A DNA stretch of 64,000 nucleotides from an uncultured Robinsoniella sp. (GTDB taxonomy: Bacteria; Bacillota; Clostridia; Lachnospirales; Lachnospiraceae), in assembly GCA_900539655.1 (NCBI GenBank), contig UQCR01000010.1, positions 1 through 64,000 on the forward strand, given 5' to 3'. Every line of letters begins with the position of its first letter. Position 1 is the stretch's first letter. The notes below the pieces were generated by a model. The model was not told the DNA's origin. It did no database searches and worked only from the letters and a program-made list of their open reading frames with translations. The translations under genes and the position numbers were made by a program. This document shows positions 1-8,316 of the stretch, one piece after another.

Positions 1-49
1 CGCGGAAAAATATTTTGTTTAACCGCTTAACCTGGTGTTTTTTACAGGT

Positions 50-61
50 GTGTGCTATAAT
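50..61 (+). promoter_or_regulatory. Extended -10 promoter of the recombinase gene
   Basis: A TATAAT hexamer preceded by TG and one base (TGCTATAAT) lies about 45 bases upstream of the recombinase start. No good -35 is seen at the usual spacing, as is typical for extended -10 promoters. A short inverted repeat (ACCTG...CAGGT, about 31-49) lies just upstream and may belong to the end of a gene outside the window. Confidence 0.45.
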
Positions 62-104
62 TTTATTACTATTGTTATAAAATATAAACATTTTGGAGGG
101 TTCA

Positions 105-1163
105 ATGGCTAATCTTACATATAGAGATCAAGAAAAAATTGTGAATACGGAAAAGCTTAGGGAAATGCTTTTGGAGCTGCCCCCATATGTAAAGGATTTT
201 TTTCGGGCAAAGGAGCCAACAACCAGTGATAAAACCAGAATTTCTTATGCGTATGATTTGCGTGTATTTTTCCGCTTCTTACAGTCTACCAACCCGGTAC
301 TGGCGGAAAAAAATTTAAAAGATATCAAACTGGATGATCTCTCACTGCTTCAGCCGGTGGATTTTGAAGAATATCAGGAATATCTGAAAGCATATACCAC
401 CAATGAAAGCGGTTCGTATGAGACAAATTCCAGAACAGGGATTTCCAGAAAGATGTCAAGTATCCGAAGCTTCTTCGAATATTTGTGCAAAAGGCAGCTG
501 GTACCCGCTAATCCAGCCCGCATGGTGGATATGCCGAAGCTCAGTGATAAAGCAATTATCCAGCTGGATCCGGATGAGGTGGCTAATCTTCTGGATCACA
601 TAGAGAACTGCGGCAACGAATTATCCGGTGTACAGCTCTATCATTATAATAAGCATAAATACCGCGATCTGGCAATTATAACACTACTGCTAGGAACAGG
701 CATACGTGTATCTGAATGTGTGGGGCTGAATATATCAGATGTAGATTTTAAAAATAATGGCATTCGTATCATACGAAAAGGCGGAAATGAGATGGTAGTT
801 TATTTTGGCTCGGAAGTGGAAGATGGTCTGAAGGATTATCTGGAACTGTCCAGAAATTCCATTACGCCTATTGCAGGGCACGAAGATGCATTGTTCCTTT
901 CCAACCTCAGAAAACGAATTAGTGTAGATGCTGTGGAAAAATTAGTTAAGAAATACAGTTCTGCTGTAACGGTAAAAACGATTACTCCTCATAAACTCCG
1001 TTCCACTTACGGAACGGCGTTATATCAGGAGACCGGAGATATTTATATTGTTGCTGATGTACTAGGGCATTCTGATGTAAATACAACGAAAAAGCATTAT
1101 GCAAAACTGAAAGATGAGCGGCGAAGGGCTGCTTCGAAAGCTGTAAAGCTGAGGGAAAGATAA
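105..1163 (+). CDS. Tyrosine recombinase/integrase (XerC/XerD-like)
   Basis: Site-specific recombinase of the tyrosine family. An N-terminal SAM-like DNA-binding domain covers about residues 20-110 and the catalytic domain about 165-345. The catalytic set is complete: Arg201 in TGIRVSE, His296 and Arg299 in HKLR, His322 in LGHSD and the nucleophile Tyr332 in HYAKL. I chose the ATG at 105 because GGAGGG sits just upstream; a longer frame from a TTG at 93 would place that ribosome binding site inside the gene. At 352 residues it is slightly longer than XerC/D. No other phage or transposon gene and no obvious attachment-site repeat is next to it. A stand-alone chromosomal recombinase is therefore more likely than an active element, but its target site is unknown. 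Confidence 0.9.
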   Translation: MANLTYRDQEKIVNTEKLREMLLELPPYVKDFFRAKEPTTSDKTRISYAYDLRVFFRFLQSTNPVLAEKNLKDIKLDDLSLLQPVDFEEYQEYLKAYTTNESGSYETNSRTGISRKMSSIRSFFEYLCKRQLVPANPARMVDMPKLSDKAIIQLDPDEVANLLDHIENCGNELSGVQLYHYNKHKYRDLAIITLLLGTGIRVSECVGLNISDVDFKNNGIRIIRKGGNEMVVYFGSEVEDGLKDYLELSRNSITPIAGHEDALFLSNLRKRISVDAVEKLVKKYSSAVTVKTITPHKLRSTYGTALYQETGDIYIVADVLGHSDVNTTKKHYAKLKDERRRAASKAVKLRER

Positions 1164-1170
1164 GGGAAAA

Positions 1171-1677
1171 CTATTGCGGCTCCCCAAAAGGCAACAAATC
1201 CTTGAAATGAATTATTTTACAGCCTTTACTTTCATAATACCGCAGCATTTCATCAATTTTCCTTTTATCATAACTGGTAATGCAATCCGATAGAACATGA
1301 ACGCCATAATTTGCTTTGCGTAAGTTATAACAGGTTGATTTCACACAAGCAACAGCATCCGCTCCGGCTATGTAGAAGTCATTTATTTCATTTTTATTGA
1401 TAAAGTCCGTAAATTCTTCACTGGTTAAAGCGTTTCCTTTGAATTTTGTAAAAATATTTTTGGATACTATTTTCAAGTCTGCAGCTAATTCAGCACCCTG
1501 TGTATGGGGTTTAAAGGTCCTCGTGCCGGCTGATAAATTTTCATGCCTTATATAAATAACATGGATTTTTTGATTTACTGCCCAATCAATAGCTTTATGG
1601 ATATTGTCAATAATATCCTTGTAATTCTTTGTTATGTCATTTTGAATATCGATGATTACTAAGGCTTTTTTCTGCAT
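1171..1677 (-). CDS. Isochorismatase-family cysteine hydrolase
   Basis: 168-residue cytosolic hydrolase of the isochorismatase-like fold. The N-terminal strand with the catalytic Asp (VIIDIQND, about residues 6-13), the Lys region (TKFKGNALTS, about 77-86) and the nucleophilic Cys region (ADAVACVKSTC, about 105-115) are all in the expected order. The family includes nicotinamidases and N-carbamoyl hydrolases, and the substrate cannot be told from the sequence. The start follows an AGGAGGAGACACC ribosome binding site. It converges with the recombinase (7 bases between stops) and is divergent from the WYL regulator at 1797, which is the obvious candidate to control it. Confidence 0.85.
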   Translation of the reverse strand: MQKKALVIIDIQNDITKNYKDIIDNIHKAIDWAVNQKIHVIYIRHENLSAGTRTFKPHTQGAELAADLKIVSKNIFTKFKGNALTSEEFTDFINKNEINDFYIAGADAVACVKSTCYNLRKANYGVHVLSDCITSYDKRKIDEMLRYYESKGCKIIHFKDLLPFGEPQ

Positions 1678-1796
1678 GGTGTCTCCTCCTGATAGGTAAA
1701 TTGGTTAGTTTGCTTTCTTATTGTACCATGCAATTGTTGACAACATTATGGCAACAATTTGTAATCATAAATATATTTTTGAAAGGCGGGTATCAG

Positions 1797-2738
1797 ATGA
1801 AAGTTGACAGGCTTGTTAGTATTATTATGATACTTCTGGATAAAAAGCGTATAGGCGCACAGGAGTTAGCAGATCTATTTGAAGTTTCCCCCCGCACAAT
1901 CTACCGCGATATAGACGCGATTAACATGGCGGGTATCCCTGTTCGAGCAATATCGGGAGTGGGCGGAGGCTTTGAAATCATGGAGAATTACAAGATTGAC
2001 AGCAAAGTTTTTTCCAGTTCCGCCCTATCCGCTATTCTGATGGGGCTATCAAGCCTATCCAGTATATCAAACATGATACGGGATCATGAACTGGTAAATG
2101 CCCTTGCGAAAGTCAAGAGTTTTATCCCCGCCGACAGAGCGAAAGATATTGAATTAAAAGTAAATCAAATATGTATAGATTTAAGTCCGTGGCTGGGTAA
2201 CAGGAACATACAGCCTTATTTAGAAGTTATCAAAACTGCTTTGCAGGAAAGCAGGCTGCTTTCGTTTGGATATGCAGACCGATTCGGCAATAAAACTGCG
2301 CGAACAGCCGAGCCGTATCAGCTTGTATTGAAAGGCAGCGATTGGTATTGTCAAGGATATTGTTATAAACGAAATGATTTTCGCCTTTTCAAATTATCCC
2401 GCATATCAGACCTGCAGATACTAAAAGAATATTTTACGCCGCGGGAATATCAAAAACCGCAGTTGGATTTTACAGATATTCTGGCAACGCTGCAAACAAA
2501 AATTAAAATTCGTATTCATAAATCTGTCAAAGACAGGGTATTTGATTATTGTCCTTATGAACACTTTTCACCGGATGGTGATGAACATTACATCGTTCAT
2601 TTTCCATTTATAGAAAATGAATACTACTACAATATTCTTTTCAGTTTTGGGAATAAATGCGAGTGTCTGGAGCCGTTTCATATCCGTACAGAAATAAAGC
2701 GAAGAATACAGGACATCGCTGCCTTATACAAAAACTAG
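1797..2738 (+). CDS. HTH/WYL-domain transcriptional regulator (YafY family)
   Basis: 313-residue DNA-binding regulator. An N-terminal HTH_11-type winged helix (about 1-60) contains the recognition region SPRTIYRDIDAI. It is followed by a WYL ligand-binding domain (about 135-230, with WYCQGYC and FRLFKLSRI) and a C-terminal extension. The ATG at 1797 follows AAAGGCGGG; the open frame continues upstream to 1701 but that part has no ribosome binding site and is unlike the family. WYL domains are thought to sense nucleic acid or small ligands. It is divergent from the cysteine hydrolase. The ligand is unknown. Confidence 0.88.
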   Translation: MKVDRLVSIIMILLDKKRIGAQELADLFEVSPRTIYRDIDAINMAGIPVRAISGVGGGFEIMENYKIDSKVFSSSALSAILMGLSSLSSISNMIRDHELVNALAKVKSFIPADRAKDIELKVNQICIDLSPWLGNRNIQPYLEVIKTALQESRLLSFGYADRFGNKTARTAEPYQLVLKGSDWYCQGYCYKRNDFRLFKLSRISDLQILKEYFTPREYQKPQLDFTDILATLQTKIKIRIHKSVKDRVFDYCPYEHFSPDGDEHYIVHFPFIENEYYYNILFSFGNKCECLEPFHIRTEIKRRIQDIAALYKN

Positions 2739-2858
2739 AGATCAATTTTACGCTTTCTCCTTATAGATCAGTTTTCCAAATTTAAATGCCTCATTTAAAT
2801 GATGCCATTAATAATGCACTGTCTTTTAACATCCGCAGCAGGTTTGTGATGGTTTTCT

Positions 2859-3635
2859 TCAGACACGCCTGCGCTTATAAGCCCGCATAGCCAGGATATA
2901 AGCGATCAAAAGAATACCTGCACACCATGCAAGAGCTGTCCAGATTTCGCTGCCAACAGGCTGATTCATAAGCAGGGCACGGATACTGTCCACGATTGCG
3001 GTAACCGGCTGGTTCTGGGCAAAAACCCGTACCGGGGCAGGCATGGTTTCCGTTGACAAAAAAGCAGAGCTTATAAACGGAAGAAATACCAGGGGATAGC
3101 CAAATGCCCCTGCACCGTCCGCAGACTTGGCTTTAAGACCCGCGATGACGGCAATCCAGGTCAGCGCTAATGTAAAAAATGTAAGGATGCCCACTGCACC
3201 CAGCCAGTTCAAGATACTTGCCGGAGAGCGAAAGCCCATGAAAAATGCTACTAAAGTAATGAGTGCAAGCGACAGGGCATTGGATATAAGAGATGTCAGT
3301 ACATGTGCCCATAATGCGGAAGATGCAGAGACAGGCATAGCGTTCAGGCGGTCAAAAAAACCACTTCTTATATCCTCAAATATCCGTAGTGCTGTGTAAG
3401 CAGATGCACTGGCTATTGCTATGAGCAGAATACCGGGCAGCGAGTAAGATACATATTCTTCTGTACTCATGCCGCTGCCCATTGCACCTCCAAAGACATA
3501 TACGAACAGCAGCATCATCGCAATCGGAGTGATACATACGGTGATAATAGTGTCTATACTTCTTAAGATATGCTTCATGGAGCGCCCCAGCATGATACTG
3601 ATATCTCCTAAAAAATGATTTCTTGTGGTTTTCAT
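2859..3635 (-). CDS. ABC-2 type transporter permease (DrrB-like)
   Basis: Membrane subunit of an ABC exporter, about 258 residues. About six hydrophobic segments are visible, starting near residue 25 (TVCITPIAMMLLFVYVFGG) and ending with a TM followed by a basic tail (YKRRR). It fits the ABC2_membrane family of DrrB/NodJ type that exports drugs, lipids or polyketides. The ATG at 3635 has AGGAGGATC upstream; the ATPase gene stops 1 base before it, so the two are translationally coupled. With the ATPase it should form a 2+2 exporter. The substrate is unknown. Confidence 0.87.
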   Translation of the reverse strand: MKTTRNHFLGDISIMLGRSMKHILRSIDTIITVCITPIAMMLLFVYVFGGAMGSGMSTEEYVSYSLPGILLIAIASASAYTALRIFEDIRSGFFDRLNAMPVSASSALWAHVLTSLISNALSLALITLVAFFMGFRSPASILNWLGAVGILTFFTLALTWIAVIAGLKAKSADGAGAFGYPLVFLPFISSAFLSTETMPAPVRVFAQNQPVTAIVDSIRALLMNQPVGSEIWTALAWCAGILLIAYILAMRAYKRRRV

Positions 3636-3636
3636 A

Positions 3637-4398
3637 TTAATGATCCTCCTGTTCACCAATGATAGCCAGAAATATTTCTTCCAGCGTAGGCTGCTTTTCT
3701 ACATATTCCACTTTCGTTGAGGGGAACCGCTTCTTCAGCTGTTCCAGTGTGCCGTTTGCTATAATCTTTCCCTCATGCAGTATGGCTATGTGATCGGCTA
3801 ATTGCTCTGCCTCCTCCAGATACTGAGTAGTAAGGAATACGGTTTTGCCCTTTTTTGAAAGCTGTTTGATTTCTTCCCATACGCTGATTCTGGCTTCTGG
3901 GTCAAGACCCGTCGTAGGTTCGTCGAGAAATACAATCCGTGGCTCGCCAATCAGACTCATGGAAATGTCCAAACGGCGGCGCATTCCGCCGGAATAAGTA
4001 CTGACACGCCGGCTGCCCGCTTCGGTCAATTTAAAATGGGATAGCAGATTATCCGCGATTTTACCAGGATCTTTGAGATGCCTAAGCCTGGCAATTAAAA
4101 TAAGGTTTTCCCTTCCTGTCAGAACTTCGTCTACGGCAGCGAACTGACCGGTCAGGCTGAAACATTCCTTTACCTGCCGGTACTGCTTTTTTATATCAAA
4201 ATCGCAGATTGCAGCGCTCCCGCTGTCTGCCCGAAGCAAGGTTGAGAGAATTTTAACAACGGTGGTCTTTCCAGCACCGTTGGATCCTAAGAGAGCAAAA
4301 ATCTCCCCCTGTTCTACGGTAAAATCCACACCTTTTAGAACCTCCAGTGTTCCAAAATTTTTTTTCAGATTTTTTACTGTTATGATATTCGTTTTCAT
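3637..4398 (-). CDS. ABC transporter ATP-binding protein (DrrA/daunorubicin-resistance type)
   Basis: 253-residue ATPase. Walker A is GSNGAGKTT (about residues 38-46), the Q-loop follows (SLTGQFAAVDE), the ABC signature is YSGGMRRRLDIS (about 136-147), Walker B is FLDEPTTGLD (about 158-167) and the switch His is replaced by Gln (LTTQYLEEAEQL), as is usual in the DrrA family. It pairs with the permease gene immediately downstream. Upstream lies a terminator (4431-4479) separating it from the PadR/DUF1048/KTR genes on the same strand. Expression may therefore need read-through or a separate promoter around 4400-4440. Confidence 0.92.
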   Translation of the reverse strand: MKTNIITVKNLKKNFGTLEVLKGVDFTVEQGEIFALLGSNGAGKTTVVKILSTLLRADSGSAAICDFDIKKQYRQVKECFSLTGQFAAVDEVLTGRENLILIARLRHLKDPGKIADNLLSHFKLTEAGSRRVSTYSGGMRRRLDISMSLIGEPRIVFLDEPTTGLDPEARISVWEEIKQLSKKGKTVFLTTQYLEEAEQLADHIAILHEGKIIANGTLEQLKKRFPSTKVEYVEKQPTLEEIFLAIIGEQEDH

Positions 4399-4430
4399 TG
4401 ATGTTCCTCCTTCATTATTAGAATACAGTG

Positions 4431-4479
4431 TAAAAAAGAGCCGATAACCACTGAAATACTTCTCACGGTTATCGGCTCT
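4431..4479 (-). terminator. Intrinsic terminator between the KTR gene and the ABC genes
   Basis: A 13-bp perfect stem (AGAGCCGATAACC with its complement, loop 17 bases) is followed on the minus strand by a run of six T. The stop codon of the KTR protein lies inside its upper arm. It should end most transcripts of the PadR/DUF1048/KTR operon before the ABC exporter genes. Confidence 0.85.
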
Positions 4480-4666
4480 GCGTCATAGCGTCTGGCTCTT
4501 TAATTATGGTTATTTTATTATGTTTTACATTGATGATTGTTTCCTGCCGGCATTTTGGGCAGTAGAGCGGAAAATTCTGCAGGGTGGTATCTTCCCGCAG
4601 CATTGTCCGGGTCTTATTATTACAGACAGGACATAAAAGCCAATGTCTGCCTTGGGCTGTTTTCAT
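4469..4666 (-). CDS. Cysteine-rich KTR-domain small protein
   Basis: 65-residue zinc-ribbon-like protein. Two CxxC knuckles are visible, CPVC followed by NNKTRT and then CPKC. This matches the small cysteine-rich KTR family that is widespread in Clostridia and streptococci, often on or near mobile or regulatory gene clusters. Its function is unknown; a role in binding metal or nucleic acid is inference from the knuckles. The ATG at 4666 follows AGGAGGTGGGCACC; a GTG at 4675 overlaps that site and is rejected. It is the last gene before the terminator at 4431-4479 and lies about 90 bases downstream of the DUF1048 gene. Confidence 0.8.
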   Translation of the reverse strand: MKTAQGRHWLLCPVCNNKTRTMLREDTTLQNFPLYCPKCRQETIINVKHNKITIIKEPDAMTQSR

Positions 4667-4756
4667 GGTGCCCACCTCCTGTTTTTATTTATCTTTTGTC
4701 TCTCTGATTTGTTTTCAGGTTTCTCTGATCTTGTTTTATCTAATTTATCTTCTAAC

Positions 4757-5086
4757 TCATCTTTTGTTGATTTTGCGGTTTAGGCGTTTACGGTAATGAT
4801 CTGTCCAGAGTTTATTTCCCTGCATCAGTTCGTCACAAAATGCTGCCACATCCTCACCGGTCACCTCAAGAACGTGTCTGCCATGGGCAGCGCCCTCTTC
4901 AAACAGATCAATCAGGTCATACTGTGTTTTTAACATATCAAAACCACTTCCGCTTGAAAAACTCCACATATAGTTCTGTATCTTTTGATATACAAAACGA
5001 TAGTCTTCCGGCAAAGCATGAACCCTAGACATTTGGTCACGGTATTCCTTTTTGTCACCGATTATTTTTTTAATGATATTATCCAT
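4757..5086 (-). CDS. DUF1048 family protein
   Basis: 109-residue soluble helical protein. It shares with its neighbour upstream the pattern ALPEDYRFVYQKI, then DLIDLFE-A-GR-VL, then VAAFCDEL, which marks the DUF1048 family. Such genes usually sit next to PadR regulators and ABC exporters in Firmicutes. The biochemical role is unknown. Its start lies 2 bases after the stop of the paralogous gene at 5089-5433, so the two form a tandem pair. The C-terminus is very basic (KRLNRKINKR). Confidence 0.82.
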   Translation of the reverse strand: MDNIIKKIIGDKKEYRDQMSRVHALPEDYRFVYQKIQNYMWSFSSGSGFDMLKTQYDLIDLFEEGAAHGRHVLEVTGEDVAAFCDELMQGNKLWTDHYRKRLNRKINKR

Positions 5087-5088
5087 AC

Positions 5089-5433
5089 TTATTTTACCCC
5101 CCTATGAAAGTGTTCCAGGATCTCCTGATTTAACCGGTCCCTCGGGCTGACGGTATCTGAAGCATTTGCATGGATTAGTTCGTCACAAAATGCTGCTACG
5201 TCATTGCCAACCACATCCCGAATGAGTTTTCCCTCAGCGGCACTGCATTCAAACAACTCCAGCAGGTCGGTGAGCATCTCCAGATTATAGCCAAAGTTAT
5301 AAAAATAATGGAGGATTTTTTTGAATGTATATCGATAGTCCCTGGGCAGGGCATTTACACGTTTGGTGAATTGCCTCCATTCTCGCTTTTCATGAAGATC
5401 CCCTATAATAAGCTCAATAAAAGATTTTTTCAT
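5089..5433 (-). CDS. DUF1048 family protein (tandem paralog)
   Basis: 114-residue paralog of the downstream gene, sharing ALPRDYRYTFKKI, the DLLELFE segment and VAAFCDEL. The ATG at 5433 follows GAGGAGCAGTGAAG and overlaps the preceding PadR gene's end by a few bases, so translation is coupled to the regulator. The longer open frame to 5493 runs inside padR in another frame and is not used. By analogy with similar clusters it may act as a partner or modulator of the PadR regulator; that is inference. Confidence 0.82.
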   Translation of the reverse strand: MKKSFIELIIGDLHEKREWRQFTKRVNALPRDYRYTFKKILHYFYNFGYNLEMLTDLLELFECSAAEGKLIRDVVGNDVAAFCDELIHANASDTVSPRDRLNQEILEHFHRGVK

Positions 5434-5435
5434 CT

Positions 5436-5759
5436 TCACTGCTCCTCTCTTAATTGATTTAGTTTTGAAGAGACAAAGTCCCATTTCTCCCAAAACTTTC
5501 CCAGCTCTTCCCTTCCGTTGTCGTTAAGAGTAAAGAATTTTCTTGGAGGTCCCATGTCAGATGGTTTTTTTGTAATTTCAACTAATTTGTTTTTTTCCAG
5601 CCGTATTAATATTGTATACACCGTTCCCTCCACCACATCTGTGAAACCCAGTGCGTTCAGATGTCTGGTAATCTCGTAACCATAGGTCTCCTTGCGGCTG
5701 ATAATTTCCAGCACACACCCCTCCAGTACGCCCTTTAGTATTTCTGTTAAATTTTCCAA
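5436..5759 (-). CDS. PadR family transcriptional regulator
   Basis: 107-residue winged-helix regulator. The N-terminus MENLTEILKGVLEG, the motif TYGYEITRHL (about 26-35), the recognition segment VEGTVYTILIRLEK (about 45-58) and the wing GPPRKFFTLNDNG are typical of PadR subfamily 1. The likely start is a TTG at 5759 with AAAGGGGTG upstream, because family members begin MENL; a GTG at 5768 overlaps that site. It heads an operon with two DUF1048 genes and the KTR gene. It probably represses itself through the repeat at 5800-5830 and controls the adjacent exporter. Confidence 0.87.
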   Translation of the reverse strand: MENLTEILKGVLEGCVLEIISRKETYGYEITRHLNALGFTDVVEGTVYTILIRLEKNKLVEITKKPSDMGPPRKFFTLNDNGREELGKFWEKWDFVSSKLNQLREEQ

Positions 5760-5799
5760 TAAGTACACCCCTTTCTACTTGGTATGACTTGTATGCAGT

Positions 5800-5846
5800 A
5801 GTACTTAGTACTGGTATATCGTAACACTTAGTAGCGTCCCTGTCAA
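5800..5846 (-). promoter_or_regulatory. PadR operon promoter and candidate PadR operator
   Basis: On the minus strand a TTGACA (5846-5841) and a TACGAT (5823-5818) are spaced by 17 bases. Just downstream is the perfect palindrome AGTACTAAGTACT (5812-5800). The half motif TACTAAGT occurs a second time between the -35 and -10 boxes. The position over the transcription start suggests autorepression by PadR. Confidence 0.65.
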
Positions 5847-5861
5847 GTATTATTTTTTCCA

Positions 5862-5902
5862 TTCAAAAAGAGCATATGACAGCGCATATACTCTTTTTGA
5901 AA
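5862..5902 (-). terminator. Terminator of the Ogt gene (possibly bidirectional)
   Basis: Inverted repeat TTCAAAAAGAG...CTCTTTTTGAA with an inner ATATG/CATAT extension, 11 bases after the stop codon of the methyltransferase gene. The stem itself ends in T-rich tracts on both strands. Confidence 0.65.
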
Positions 5903-5913
5903 ACTATAAATTC

Positions 5914-6453
5914 TTATAGTGCCGTTCCCTTTTTCGGAATAAAAAGATGTGACATATCCACGCCCTCATGCTCCAGGAGTTTGATCTTTAATTGGATACC
6001 TCCTGCATAACCGGTCAGGCTCCCCGATGTACCCACCACCCTGTGGCAGGGAATGATGATGGAAATCGGATTATGTCCTACGGCACCGCCCACCGCCTGG
6101 CTGGACATCCTGTCTCTGCCCATTTTCTCTGCCACCTCTTTGGCAATTGAGCCGTAAGTAACCACCTCACCGTATGGAATTTCACATAGGATTTTCCATA
6201 CATGCTGTCTGAATTTTCCGCCTGCCGGGCGCAAAGGCAGTTTTGAAATCTCCGGCATTTCGCCTGCAAAATATCTGGTTAACCATTCTCTCGCATTTTG
6301 AAATACCGGGAGATCATCTTTCTTTATTATTTCATCTAAAACAGAACTCAAATAATATTTTTGTCCTTCTATCCAAAGTCCTGTAATATTTTCACCATCG
6401 CTGGCAATGGTCAGCATTCCCAGCGGTGATTGAACATTTGTAGAATAATACAT
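5914..6453 (-). CDS. ogt: Methylated-DNA--protein-cysteine methyltransferase (O6-alkylguanine repair)
   Basis: 179-residue suicide DNA-repair protein that removes alkyl groups from O6-alkylguanine by transferring them to its own cysteine. The active-site motif IPCHRVV is intact with Cys136. The helix-turn-helix region (EIPYGEVVTYGSIA) and the glycine stretch after the active site (GYAGG) are also present. The ATG at 6453 follows GGAGGAGG; a longer open frame to 6504 lacks a ribosome binding site. It is a single gene with its own terminator at 5862-5902, downstream of the riboflavin operon on the same strand. Confidence 0.92.
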   Translation of the reverse strand: MYYSTNVQSPLGMLTIASDGENITGLWIEGQKYYLSSVLDEIIKKDDLPVFQNAREWLTRYFAGEMPEISKLPLRPAGGKFRQHVWKILCEIPYGEVVTYGSIAKEVAEKMGRDRMSSQAVGGAVGHNPISIIIPCHRVVGTSGSLTGYAGGIQLKIKLLEHEGVDMSHLFIPKKGTAL

Positions 6454-6608
6454 TTCATCCTCCTCCTGATGTATAATGAGATTGCGACTGTTTAATTTGT
6501 GCAATCCACAATTTTAAATCGCTCTGGTTCCTGTATAATAATACTACCACATGTTCACATAAAAATATATCCCGTTTTCCAGATCCTCTGAAAGTTCTTT
6601 CACGTTTC

Positions 6609-7070
6609 TTAAAGAGAACGTATTAAGTTAACCATTTCAATGGCCCCCTGAGCACATTCAAACCCTTTGTTTCCGGCTTTGCTTCCGGCCCTTTCGATTG
6701 CCTGTTCAATATTGTCTGTTGTTAACACGCCAAACATTACCGGAATTCCGCTTGAAAGACTTGCCTGGGCAATCCCTTTGGATACTTCGCTGCACACATA
6801 ATCATAATGGCTGGTACTTCCTCGAATTACCGCACCCAGGCATATAACGGCATCGTACTTCTTGCTTTGAGCCATTTTAGAAGCAATCAGTGGAATTTCA
6901 AATGCCCCCGGAACCCATGCCACTTCGATTTGCTCCTCTTTCACATTTTCACGTTTTAAACAGTCAATGGCGCCTAACAATAATTTTGATGTAATAAATT
7001 CATTGAACCGTGCGGTAACAATTCCTACCCTTATATTTTCTGCTGCTAAGTTTCCTTCATATATTCTCAT
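6609..7070 (-). CDS. ribH: 6,7-dimethyl-8-ribityllumazine synthase
   Basis: 153-residue lumazine synthase, which condenses the ribityl-aminopyrimidine with 3,4-dihydroxy-2-butanone 4-phosphate in riboflavin synthesis. The family motifs are present: VTARFNEFITSKLLLGA, VPGAFEIPL, GAVIRGSTSHYDYV (substrate loop with catalytic His) and FGVLTTDN. The length is normal. It is the last gene of the rib operon, starting 24 bases after ribBA with a GAGGAGG site. No clear terminator is visible between it and ogt. Confidence 0.95.
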   Translation of the reverse strand: MRIYEGNLAAENIRVGIVTARFNEFITSKLLLGAIDCLKRENVKEEQIEVAWVPGAFEIPLIASKMAQSKKYDAVICLGAVIRGSTSHYDYVCSEVSKGIAQASLSSGIPVMFGVLTTDNIEQAIERAGSKAGNKGFECAQGAIEMVNLIRSL

Positions 7071-7093
7071 TTATTTTCCTCCTCTGGATTTTG

Positions 7094-8305
7094 TTAAATA
7101 TTGCTTTCTGGCAAGTTAAGAAGATGTCCCATACGTGTTTGTTTGGTTTTTAAGTAAAATTGATCGTAAGGATTTGCTTTGATTTCAATTGGTATGCGCT
7201 TTGTAATTTCTATACTATAATCTTCTAATTGGTACACCTTATCCGGATTGTTTGTCAGCAGGCGAAGGGATTGGATACCCAGATCCCGCAGAATCTGTGC
7301 ACCAATATAGTACTCCCGCAAGTCCCCTTGAAATCCTAATGCAAGATTGGCATCTAAGGTGTCCATGCCCCCATCCTGTAAATGGTAGGCCTTTAGTTTA
7401 TTTACTAATCCGATTCCCCGCCCCTCCTGACGCATGTATAACAGCACTCCTTTTCCATGATTTGCAATCATTTTCATGGCAGCATCCAGCTGTTGTCCGC
7501 AGTCACATCTTAAGGAGCCGAATACATCCCCTGTGAGACATTCGGAATGGACTCTGCACAGAACCTCTTTTTCATCCTGGATATTCCCCATAACTAACGC
7601 AACATGATGTTCTTTATTCAATTTATTTACATAACAATGTGCCATGAAATCACCATATCGGGTTGGCATTTTGGTTATAGATACACACTCTGCTAACTTT
7701 TCATTGATTTTCCGGTATTCCTGCAAGTCTTTTATAGTGATGCAGGGTATCTGGTACTGTCTTGAAAATTTGAGCAGATCATTTGAGCGCATCATGCTCC
7801 CGTCTTCATTCATGATTTCACAGCATAGGCCGCATTCTTTTAATCCCGCCAGGCGCATCAGATCTACCGTGGCTTCGGTATGTCCGTTTCTTTCTAAAAC
7901 TCCGTTGTCTTTTGCAATCAGCGGAAACATGTGTCCCGGGCGGCGGAAATCAGTTGCCAGAACGCCTTTGGAGACACTCATACGGGCTGTCAATCCTCTT
8001 TCAACGGCAGATATGCCTGTCGTGGTATCTTTGTAATCAATGGAAACGGTAAATGCTGTTTCATGATTGTCATTATTCGTTTCCGCCATAGGGGATAAGC
8101 ATAAATTTTCTCCCAGTTTCCGGCTCATGGGCATACAGATTAAACCCTTTGCGCAGCTAGCCATAAAATTGACATTTTCCGTTGTTGCAAACTCTGCAGC
8201 ACAGATTAAATCTCCTTCATTTTCTCTGTCCCAATCATCTATAACAAGTATTATTTTACCGGCCTGCAGTGTACTTACTGCTTTCTCTATCGAATCAAAT
8301 TTCAT
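7094..8305 (-). CDS. ribBA: Bifunctional DHBP synthase / GTP cyclohydrolase II
   Basis: 403-residue two-domain enzyme. The N-terminal half (about 1-200) is 3,4-dihydroxy-2-butanone 4-phosphate synthase with the DDWDRENEGDL acidic loop and the RRPGHMFPL motif. The C-terminal half is GTP cyclohydrolase II with the zinc-binding cysteines in SECLTGDVFGSLRCDC and the RQEGRGIGL motif. It supplies both branches of riboflavin synthesis. The ATG at 8305 is preferred over 8311 because AGGAGGT directly abuts the latter. It lies 11 bases after ribE in the same operon. Confidence 0.95.
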   Translation of the reverse strand: MKFDSIEKAVSTLQAGKIILVIDDWDRENEGDLICAAEFATTENVNFMASCAKGLICMPMSRKLGENLCLSPMAETNNDNHETAFTVSIDYKDTTTGISAVERGLTARMSVSKGVLATDFRRPGHMFPLIAKDNGVLERNGHTEATVDLMRLAGLKECGLCCEIMNEDGSMMRSNDLLKFSRQYQIPCITIKDLQEYRKINEKLAECVSITKMPTRYGDFMAHCYVNKLNKEHHVALVMGNIQDEKEVLCRVHSECLTGDVFGSLRCDCGQQLDAAMKMIANHGKGVLLYMRQEGRGIGLVNKLKAYHLQDGGMDTLDANLALGFQGDLREYYIGAQILRDLGIQSLRLLTNNPDKVYQLEDYSIEITKRIPIEIKANPYDQFYLKTKQTRMGHLLNLPESNI

Positions 8306-8316
8306 TTCCATACCTC

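Noticed and set aside
105..1163. Integrated phage or conjugative element started by the recombinase
   Set aside because: No structural, replication or transfer genes and no flanking direct repeats were seen.
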